From positions 83,654,501 through 83,718,500 of the forward strand of contig CM075674.1 in the NCBI GenBank assembly GCA_037962975.1: a DNA stretch of 64,000 nt. The letters run 5' to 3'. This stretch comes from Clitoria ternatea (lineage: Eukaryota > Streptophyta > Magnoliopsida > Fabales > Fabaceae). Below, in pieces: positions 54,661 through 64,000 of this stretch. The notes beneath the pieces were generated by a model. It made no database searches. It was not told the DNA's origin and saw only the letters and a list, made by a program, of their open reading frames with translations. Each line of letters opens with the position of its first letter. Positions within the stretch are counted from its first letter, which is position 1. The translations under genes and the position numbers were made by a program.

Positions 54661-57290
54661 ATAGATTTGGCAAATTTTAAAACCTCTAAGATACCTAACT
54701 TTTTCGTTTAGGCTCTGATTGACACCAAATTTCATAGGTAACATATTTTTATCATTTTGGGGTTGTTGGTGAAGTCCGTTCGCTGAAATTCAATCATATG
54801 GGCAAGTTATGCTATATCGTGCAGTTTGTGCAATTTAGACACAATTAAGGATATGAAAGAGGTCATATGCAATATTACCAATGCAAAGAACATGTTCACA
54901 CACTTGGTAAACACACCCTAGTATGTAACAACCCTTTAGGGGTCCCAAAACCCTCACATACCCGACATGGCATATCCATTTCAATGCAATTGATTATACT
55001 CATAAATCTATCTATATTCTAAACACAATAAATATTCACTTGTTAATATCAATCACTCTACAAGAATATAAATGCCTCAGTGCCCAATTCTATTAAAAAG
55101 TTCTCACCAAGGCATCACATATAGAATATCCTCATCATCAACACACATATAGATTACTAGGTCTAATAGCCTTTCAACATGGAAACCACAAGGTTCGAGT
55201 TATAACATGTATATCATACATGAATGCCATAAGTCCATAATCATCAAACAAGTCATATAACCATATTAAGGTTGCCCAAAATGTCAAACTACCATAACTA
55301 CACTATACACTATACACATATATAATTAGTCATAGTCGCGTCCACTATGGCCTGCAATACAGCTTCTACGCCGAATCAACTAGCATACTCGTCTCCTTGT
55401 GTGCTTGCTGAAAGTCCATGAGTTAGGAGGGTTAGTACTATTTGAATAATAACAAGAGATTATAATCGACAATGCACATCCGAATCAATCATTCATAGAG
55501 TAACTATGACAAGACAAAGGCATGCCATAAGCTTCAAAATTTATATTTTAATTATGCACAAAATCATGTTATGCAGATCCGACTTATCAATACAGAGCAA
55601 GTGCCAAGATAACCCACTCAGTGAACTAAAGCACTCGAGGGGCATCTGGGTAACCACACAGTGACCAAAGCACTATAAGCGGTTGTACCCGAGCACTACC
55701 AGTGAATCATAACACTATAATCGGTACCCTTTAAAGTGACATTTCACATATTACACAGTGAACCATAGCACTATAATGTGACAGTTTCTTCAGCAAACCT
55801 TAGTGTTGGTAATGCATATGATGGTATAAACTGTGTCTATGCTGGATATGCGAACCAAAGCACACTAGATACCAATCTCAATGTATCTTATAATTACAAT
55901 GCCACTATATGAAATCCAGCAAGAATAACTGTACATCATTTTCAATAACACCATGTAGTATGTTGAAGATAAACAATAATCAATTCATGTGCGATCGAGA
56001 TTGATCACAATTAATAGTACAACACACATGCATATATATATATATATATTCAATTTCACTAAACATCTAATTCTCGCAACACCAAAACATAATCTAAATT
56101 GTCTTCCTTACGCCAATAAAAATTTGAATTACACAACATAAACGGGGACCTAATTTCTGCTTACTATTTGAATGACAACCCTCATACATATAAAACGTAC
56201 CTAAAAACCCTTCAATTTCAATTTACGCTTCGAACGTCATTCGATAGAAATTCCTAGAAATGTTGAATCATTGTATTTAGTTACGAGAGGGTACATTCAT
56301 AAGGTTTCAAAGGTTAACTAAGGAAATCGATAAATCATTGATAAAGGATAACTTACCGGAATGGTGTTACGTATCCCAATCCCCCTCCGACAAGGCTCCA
56401 AGCTCTGAGTGTCCACTAACGACTTTCAAATCTCACACCCACAAGCTGCCCGACAACAATTAAGTGGAGATTTAGTATTCGCACAAGATGTGTATCATTC
56501 ACATTGCTAAATTTTGAAGAAATTCAGAACCCCCATGATACCTCATAATTTCAGAATCGTGGACGGCTTGCTTCCACCTTCAAGCTCTACCTATGGTGGC
56601 CATGGTCCATGCTAACAAGGAAAGGAAAGAAGATGAATCTTTAAGCGCATGCATCAAGGAGATCGTGAATGGGAAAAGAAAAAAATGCTAGCTTTTACCT
56701 TGGGAAAATTTTAAATTAGAAAACCAACGATGCAGATGTCACACTATACTAAAGCTGACAACAAGAAGAAGGAATATAGGGGAAGCATGCACAGTGAGGT
56801 GATGGTGAACCTGGTGAGGAAGAAGAGAATATTGCTTAGATCCCACGAGAAATGGTAGTGAAATGAAGAGTAGGAGTGCCTTGCCAGAAAAATAAATCAA
56901 TTAAGGTCATGTTAGAAGGTTATACGATTTAGTGTATAATTAATTTGGGTTAGGCAATAATTTATCCAATTTATCAAAGCGCCTAATTTTTAATTTAATT
57001 GGGAGAGCTCACCATATTGCTTTTTAATATTACCCACAATTTAATTTATCATTCCCGTTTATTCATCTCTTAAAGATTTAAAATTTGAGGATGTTACACA
57101 AACTATTTCTTAGGAGTTTAATATCCTAATCTCACCCACCAATGCAACACATGAGTAAGTGGATGAGCATCATTCTGTAACATACCCATTTTTATTATAG
57201 AATCACATTCCACCATAAGACATCTTAACCATATTTGACGCAAACTTTATACCATACACTATACCCTAAAGTTTAACGTCAAGGTTGGTG
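54661..57290. other. Unclassified repetitive DNA, possibly LTR-retrotransposon non-coding sequence
   Basis: No coding region is supported. The composition (moderate GC, many stop codons, segments such as GTAACAACCCTTTAGGGGTCCC and a GATGTTACACAAAC end) resembles non-coding parts of legume LTR elements, but I can define neither LTRs nor target duplication. A TA-rich run lies near 56033-56050. Confidence 0.35.
55616..55777 (+). repeat. Short repeat CAGTGAACCATAGCACTATAA (four copies)
   Basis: Variants start at about 55619, 55659, 55700 and 55756, mostly 41 bases apart, sharing CAGTGA-C-A-A-CACTATAA. Probably decayed tandem units. Confidence 0.65.
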
Positions 57291-57305
57291 GAGACCCCTC
57301 ATAGG

Positions 57306-57809
57306 TAAGGATGGAAATAGGCCAGACTGTCTATCGGGGGCGTATGGCCCAGCTCGTTTAAAGCCTATATAGGCCAGACTTGTCGGGCTAGAGAGCTAGG
57401 CTTAGACTTTTAAAAAGGTCTTTTTAACTAAACAGGTAAGGTCATAGGCTTTCTAAAAAGCATTTGAAGCCCAACAGGTCGGCCTGTTTAATTAGATTAA
57501 TTGTTAATTAGTAATATATATAATATATTTATAACATAAAATAATACATATATATATTACATATTTACATTTATATAATATAAATTAATATTACAAGTTT
57601 ACAATTTAAAAAAATTAAGAGGGAATAGAACACAATTTTTTTAGGTTGGTTTTGGCCTTTTAAAAGTCTCACTATAAATAGGTCTTTTAAATAGGCTTTT
57701 AAACGAACTAGGCCTTCAAACAGGCCAGAACAAACCTTAAAAAAGCCTATGACGGGCACAAAGCCAGACTCAGACCTTGAAAATTTAATGTAGGGTAGGT
57801 TTTGCCCTA
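57306..57809. mobile_element. Non-autonomous hAT element (504 bp)
   Basis: Perfect 8-bp target duplication CTCATAGG (57298-57305, 57810-57817). The ends TAAGGATGGAAATAGG and (inverted) TAGGGCAAAACC approximate the hAT terminal consensus TAGGGRTGGCAA. The interior has many AGGCCTATTT/AAATAGGCCT-type inverted motifs. No transposase. Confidence 0.8.
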
Positions 57810-57834
57810 CTCATAGGGTTGACTTAATCTAATA

Positions 57835-59065
57835 TTTTCCTAATCCAAAGAATTTTCATAGAGGGAGTTTGGATACATTGTTTGATCAAATGAGTCATAT
57901 GCTGAGGTAAACCCATCCCTTCCAAGGTTTCAATCACAAAGTCCCACTTCAATTGATCATACATTTTTTCTAAATCAACTTGTACCGACATCCACCATTT
58001 AGCTCATTTCTTGCTCTTTATAAAATGGATAACCAATTGAATGATGATAATATTGTCCAAACTATGGCAGCCCAAAACAAAACAACATTAGTTTGTAACC
58101 AATTTGTAAGAAACATTGCACAAGGAAATATGATGAAAATCCTTAAACCTCGCCACATTCAAGATAAAACTAATAAGAGTAGAATTTACCTCCTAAATCC
58201 TCTTTAAATTCTTTCACATCTTTAAAACCCAATCACAAAAAGAATGGCCAATAATTTCCCATTGAGATTGACAGAAGATCGCATGCATACCATCTGGTCC
58301 CACGGCTTTAAGCCATTCCATCAAAAATAGGGCCACATGTATTTCTTAAGTTGAAAGAGAAGCCCTTAAGGTAATAAGATAATCTTTCGATAACCTAGGA
58401 AAGACCTCATTTAGATAAAAAGTTTATAAGGTTCGTCAACTTGGTAAAGCTCATCATATTTCTAACTCTTTTTCATCTGATACCCATAACCATGCTCATT
58501 CAACAATCTTTCTACCTTGCCTCTATCCCATCAAACTAAAGTAGTTCTATGGAAGTAAGATGTGTTGTGATCATTAGGACTTCTAAAACCAAAAAAGCTC
58601 TTCCTGATTAAGATTCTACTTATACTGACCCTATAAATTTTTTGAAGTTTTATCAAGAAAGCGTTGCCCCTGAAGCTCGAGCCTGACTAATCCCCTTCAA
58701 TTTCTTCATCAAACATTTTTCACCATGAAACATATTTTAGAATACGTTCTTATTCCAATTCTTTAAATCCCCCTGATAATTATCCATGGTATCGATCTAA
58801 GAGTATAAATACTTTGATGAGGATTTGGTAAAATGACCAAGCTTGGGATGGGTTAGCTATGCATCAAGAAAACAAAATAAGTGTTGATGTCTATTTGGTT
58901 GAGCGCACCAAGAAAATTGGACTAACAGAGGAGCATGATCTAGTTTTAAGAAAGGAAAATGCCAAATGGAAGCCTCTGGAAAGAAAATCCTTCATTCAAG
59001 ATTCATCAAGCCTCAATCCAATCTCTACATCAAAACCCCCTATACTAGGTGTAAGGGCCACCTCA
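57835..59065 (-). pseudogene. LINE (non-LTR) endonuclease/reverse transcriptase relic
   Basis: Read leftwards on the minus strand, in order: an endonuclease C-terminal block (FPEASIWHFPFLKLDHAPLL, about 59000), the linker (TMDNYQGDLKNWNKNVF, about 58760), then YFHRTTL and KVERLLNEHG (about 58500-58570). Next come GPDGMHAIFCQSQWEIIGHS (about 58270) and the RT core, VQVDLEKMYDQLKWDFVIET followed by LEGMG (about 57920-57990). Multiple stops and frame changes are present. Order and motifs are those of plant L1-type elements. The RT part ends next to the hAT element. Confidence 0.82.
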
Positions 59066-59069
59066 TAAA

Positions 59070-62000
59070 GCCCATGTCCAGTAGTTAACAATGTTAACCA
59101 AGTAGTCATATCTTACTTCTATATGCTTTGACTTTGAATGCTGAATGGGGTTCTTCGACAGATTTATTGCACTTGTGTTATCATAAAATACAGGAATCTC
59201 TTCTTCTTTGATTGAAAAATCTTCAAGTTAATATTTTATCCAAAGAAGTTGAGAGCAACAACCTACTACAGACATATATTTTGCTTTTATTGTCGAGAAC
59301 GTAATTGAATTTTGCTTTTTGCTTCCCCATGATATCATACTTTTGCCTAGAAAATGAGATCCATCACTTGTGCTTTTCTGTCCATTCTATCACCTACAAA
59401 ATCTACATCACAATATCCAGATGGAGAGAAAGATTTTGTTTTCTTATAAAATAGGCCAAGGTTAGTAGTGCCAACAAGATATCTTAGAATTCTCTTCATT
59501 ATAGACAAATGTGATTCCTTGAGGTCTGATTGATATCTTGTACATATACAAACACTAAACATTATATCTAGTCTGCTAGATGTGAAATACAGAAGTGAAC
59601 TTATCATTCCTTTGTACACGGTCTAATCTACTGATGTACTATACTCATCTTTATTAATTATGCAATTTGGATGCATAGGAGTGCTCATGGGTTTAGCATT
59701 TAATTTTTTTAAGCAATTCCTTGATGTACTTTTGCTGATGGGTGAAAATACCATCATTTTTCTGTTTGATCTGTAAGCCTAGAAAGAATTTAAGTCTCCC
59801 ATCATACTTATTTCACATTCTGCTTACATCATTTCAGAAAATTCTTTACATAGACTAACATTAGTAGAACCAAAAACAATATCATCCATATAGATCTGCA
59901 TAATAATAAAGTGTTTGAGAGCTTTTTCTGTAGATTTGTGTCTATTTTTCCTCTTGGAAAGCCTTTTGCAATCAGAAAAGAATTGAGTTTATCATACCAA
60001 GCTCTAGGAGCTTGTTTTAGACCACATAGTGTTTTACTTAGTTTGAAAACATGATTTGAAAAAGACACATCTTCAAAACCAGAAGGTTATTTTACAAAAA
60101 CTTCTTTATCAATGAAACCATTCAGAAAAGCACTCTTCACATCCATCTGATGTGATACCCTTAAATGTAGCAAATGCAAGAAGTATCCTGATAGCCTTGG
60201 CTACAGGTGCAAATGTTTCAATGAAATCTATACCTTCTTGCTGGTTATAGCCTTGAGCTACAAGTCTAACTTTGTTTCTAATAATTTTCCCATCTTTATC
60301 AAGCTTATTTCTGAAGACCCGTTTAGTTCCAATAATACTTTTATTTTTGGGTCTAGGAACAAGGCTCCATACTTTGTTTTTCTCAAACTGATTGAGTTCC
60401 TATTGCATGGCAATGGTCCAATCAGTTTCTTCCAATGCTTCTATAATAGTATTTGGTTCCAATTCTAAAACTAGAGCCATAAAAGATTGGTGGAGAAGTT
60501 TAGATATGGTTCTAACTCCAGCTGCTTGATCACCATTTATGAGATCTTAAGGGTGATAAGCTTTAAACTTCCAGTCTTTTGGCCTTTCTAGTTCAGTCAT
60601 TAATTGGTTTGGTTTAGACTTTTTATCTTCAAATTCAGCTTGTTTTGATTGAGCAGAGTCTGCTCCTTGCTTTTCTTATTCATTTTCCTGCTATAATACA
60701 TCTATATCATCAGCATCTAGATCTATCAGTCTTTTGAAGGTAGTCAAATCTTACATACATTGATTCCTTAATAGTTTGAGTTTTAGTATTAAAAACTCCG
60801 TAAGATTTTGATGTGGTGAGTATCCCATGAATATTCCTTTATCACATTTGGAATCAAATTTTCTAAGATGATCCCTAGCGTTAAGAATATAGTAGGTACA
60901 ACCAAATGGGTAAAAGTATGAGATGTCGACTCTTCTTCATTTCCACAATTCATAAGGAGTCTTATTAAGTAAAGATCTGATGAGAATTCTGTTTTGAATA
61001 TAATACAAAGTGCTTACAGCCTCTGCCTCGAAGTATTTTGGAAGATTATTTTCACAAAGCATTGTTCTAGCCATTTCCTGTAGAGACCTATTTTTCTTTT
61101 CCACAACACCATTTTGTTGAGGTGCTTTTAGAAAAGAAAAACTATAAGTTATACTAAACTCATTGCAGAATTTTTCAAAAACTTCTTTTTCAAATTCTTT
61201 GTCATGATCACTTCTTATTATACCAATACAAAAACCTTTCTCATTCTAGATTTTCTATAAATCTTAAATACCTTTACAGACTCATCCTTGTGAGTTAAAA
61301 AGTATACCTATGTTATTCTTGTGTAATCATCAACAATGACAAATTCATACTTCTTTCCTGGGCAGACTTTGTACTTGAGATGGACCAAATATATCTAAAT
61401 GTAACAGTTCCAGGGGTCTGGTAGTGGAAACAATATTCTTGTTTTCAAATGAGATTTTACGTTGTTTCCCTCTTTAACATGCTTCACAAGGCAGATAACT
61501 GTTGAAAGAAATATTTGGCAGTCCCTTGACAAGGCCAGGCCTTTTCTATGAAGTTTTGAAATATGTTTTAAACATACATGCCCTAGTTTTTTATGTTAGA
61601 TTTATCTCTCTTCAGAGTTTGAAAACAGACATGTTACATTTTGATTATTTAGTTTATTTAAGTCAATCTTATATAGCTTATGATGTCTATTTGCATTAAA
61701 GAGTGTAGATCCATCATAGTTAACGATAGTACACTTTTCTTTATCAAAAGAGACCTTGTATCCACTGTCACAAAATTGACTAACGCTTAGCAGGTTATGT
61801 CTCAGACCCTCAACAAGAAATACATTTTTAGTAATAGGTAAAGGTATTTTACCCACTCTACTAGACCCAATGATTCGTCCAGTCTGGTTTTCTCCAAAGG
61901 TGACTGTTCCACCTTTAAACTGCTCAAGGTCCAGGAACATAGACCTTTTTCTTGTCATATGATACGAGCACCTATTCTCCAGATACCAGTGTAGTGGCTT

Positions 62001-62500
62001 TGCCTTTGTCTTTAAGTACATCTGCAATTGGAATAATTAATGACTTTGGTACCCATATCTTTTTGGGTCCTGCATTGTTAGCAATTCTCTCATTTCTTCT
62101 TTTTCCTTTTTCTACAATCATTTATTAAATGACCATGCTTTTTGCAGTAATTGGATTTGACATGCTTCTTATTATTTGAAAGAAATGTTGGAGGTGAAAG
62201 TTGCTTGAAATCATTATCCTCTGCATATCCCAGACTCTGCCTTAACATTTATCTTTATTTTTTTCACATCCACTGAGGTCCATTCATCCTCAGATTTAGG
62301 TTTTCCTTCTTCATCAACAGGAGTTGTATAGTCACCATTTACAATGACTGCCCATAAGCTGTACTGGGTGGATTTTATTAAGATTTCTAATCTATCTTTC
62401 TAGTATGGGTGGTCTTCTCCTAAGAAAGATGGAGTCCTGTTGATTGATGATCCTTCTACAATTAGTTGATTACTCTAAGAGGACAATCTCTGATACCCAT
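59070..62500 (-). pseudogene. Ty1/copia retrotransposon relic (gag to RNase H)
   Basis: Minus-strand order: a zinc-knuckle trace (NYCKKHGHLINDC, about 62130), protease/gag-pre-integrase (PLHWYLENRCSYHMTRKRSM, LVEGLRHNLLSVSQF, 61602-62027), integrase pieces (about 61200-61500), reverse transcriptase (KTLCGLKQAPRAWYDKLNSF, about 60010), and RT/RNase H (SRLDIMFSVCICTRYQSDLK, about 59520; INLSKNPIQHSKSKHIE, about 59130). Many stops. The 3' end breaks off within RNase H, with no 3' LTR. The primer-site-like TGGGTATCAGAG (minus strand, 62489-62500) carries one extra G compared with the usual initiator-Met site. Confidence 0.88.
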
Positions 62501-62848
62501 TAATGGTTCAGAGCCTGACTTACAAAAGGGGTTGAATAAGTCGCAGACTCTTTTCGCGGAATATAGAACCAATAAAAGACAAGTAATCAAACTACAAAAC
62601 TGGATTTAAAGAGGAAGGAAGGGACAGCAACACAAAATATTTATACTAGTTCACTTCCAAAACAGAAGCTACCTCCAATCTCTTCTAACTTGAAGGATTT
62701 CCACTATTGTAAATTCTCCTTTATAATAATAACATCAGACCAGTGTCATAAGTATTCTTGACTCCAGCCACTTTTGGCTTAAACCCAATTATTCTTTTGC
62801 AACAAGTCACTCTTGGCTTAACAACCTAAGTATTCTTTCAAAAAGAGA
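62501..62848 (-). repeat. Truncated 5' LTR of the copia relic
   Basis: Homologous, inverted, to 45420-46033. The homology stops at about 62848 (CTTTCAAAA), where hAT-like sequence begins, so the outer part of the LTR is missing. Confidence 0.72.
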
Positions 62849-62869
62849 TTAATTTTTCATAAAGGCAAT

Positions 62870-64000
62870 TTAGAAATACCTTTTGTAGATTTAATTTATA
62901 TTAGTATTTAAAATATGGCAACTAGTTAGAATATAGTTTAAAGTATGATGTGACATTTTATTTATGTTGTTATCTAATCAGATTAGATATTGGTGTGCAT
63001 AAATTGAGTGCTAAAGCCTATATTACATATGGTTTTGCAAATTAGAAAAAGAGTGGTAGGCTTCAAGTTCATGTTTGAGCTCTAAATAGTCTTCATAATC
63101 AAGCATGGAACAATTGTCAAGCTCTAATAACACAAACACAACATATTGAAGTTGCTTTGTATAAGTAATCTGATCAAGCTAAGCAAGATTCTTAAATTCA
63201 TTTAACTACAATAGTTGATTGCATTTGATTTTTATTGCGTCAAAGGTTAGCTTTTCATGGTAATGATGAGTCAAGATTCTCTTGTAACAAGGGGAATTTT
63301 CTTGAGCTTTTGGATTTTCTTGCAAATCACAATGAAGTTATTCATAAAGTTTTGAAGAATGCTTATGGAAATATCAAATTAATAGCTCCCACAATACAAA
63401 AAGGTATTGCAAGAGCTTTTGCTAATAAGACCATTAAAGCGATACTTAATAATTTGGGAGATAAGTTATTTGTCATTTTGATTGATGAATCTAGAGATAT
63501 CTTTATTAAGGAACAAATGGTTGTGGCCTTACGTTATGTTGATAAGAAAAGGATAAGGTATAAAGAGCTTTCTTGGAATAATTCATGTATCTGATATAAG
63601 TGCTTTATAATTAAAATTAGCTTTGGAGTCATTGTCTATAAATTATGGCTTAAGCTTGTCAACTCTATATGGACAAGGATATGATGTAGAAAGTAATATG
63701 TTAGGTGAATTTAATGGTCTTAGAAGCTTGATATACAAATAGAAAAATTTTGCATTAATTTCCCAACAACTTCAATTACAAAAAAACATGTTGGAATTGC
63801 ATTATTTGTTAATATTGTTGTTGATTTATCTAATGTTGCTAGAGCTCATGTAAGCGTCAAGATATTCGTCGTGAAAGTCAAATTGTAAAGATTAAAGAGG
63901 CATTACAAAAAGTAGAAATATCTAATGGTCATGGCTTGAATCAAGAAACCACAATCAAGAAGGCAGGTGATATTAGATGGTGCTTACACTATAGAACATT
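62870..64000 (+). pseudogene. hAT-type transposase-related (DUF4371, ZMYM1-like) relic, runs off the window
   Basis: The plus strand encodes, in broken frames, SGRLQVHV and LNSLHNQAWNNCQAL (about 63050-63125), then an open stretch 63235-63594 with LAFHGNDESRFSCNKGNFLE, LLDFLANHNEVI, LIDESRDIFIKEQMVVALRY. Frame-shifted pieces follow: GQGYDVESNMLGEFNGLRSL (about 63670-63725) and the equivalent of the GLNQETT block (about 63930). This is the DUF4371/TTF-type hAT transposase-like family common in plants. The C-terminal dimerisation region would be off the right edge. Stops show it is dead. Confidence 0.82.

Overview
The window is plant nuclear DNA: AT-rich, with GT-AG introns, one many-exon host gene, and dense nested transposons of plant-specific families. 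Repeat content and gene sequences look like a eudicot, most likely a legume (Phaseoleae). The legume call is inference from family resemblance, not proven here.

Layout, left to right. (1) 57-278 is one clean minus-strand exon of an O-fucosyltransferase-family gene; the rest of that gene is off the left edge or lost. (2) 2.3-19.7 kb is a CACTA-like subterminal-repeat region (AGCGACGGT motifs) split by a complete 16.15-kb Ty3/gypsy element of the Tat lineage. That element has 730/733-bp LTRs, a CCTTC target duplication, gag-pol with two RNase H domains, and two tandem antisense genes. (3) 20.6-21.8 kb is a non-autonomous CACTA element. (4) 23.5-34.2 kb is the only intact host gene, an EDR2 (ENHANCED DISEASE RESISTANCE 2) orthologue. 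I could assemble 21 exons with consistent phases into a 724-residue protein. (5) 35.3-45.4 kb is a decayed Mutator-like element carrying a MULE transposase and a convergent plant-mobile-domain gene. A 5.68-kb CACTA element has inserted into the second gene and itself carries exons captured from two host genes, a DEAH-box splicing helicase and magnesium-chelatase subunit D. (6) 45.4-49.4 kb holds a copia LTR fragment, LINE RNase H relics, a tandem duplication and a 1.6-kb foldback MITE. (7) 49.4-57.3 kb has no gene but has a palindrome array. (8) 57.3-64.0 kb holds an hAT MITE, a LINE relic, a minus-strand copia relic and a DUF4371/hAT-type transposase relic.

The most unusual content is in the 3' half of the Tat element. 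A module made of hairpin repeats, an antisense gene, a conserved G-box block and a polypurine-tract hairpin is present twice in tandem. The hairpin repeats differ between copies by changes that keep both arms paired (AACTAC/GTAGTT, AATTAC/GTAATT, ATCAC/GTGAT; outer arms CATGTTC/GAACATG, CATACTC/GAGTATG). This suggests that the folded structure itself is maintained. The two antisense genes share an intron at the same codon position. Element decay is biased: all nine LTR-LTR substitutions I count are transitions, and the gag-pol stops are compatible with C:G to T:A changes.
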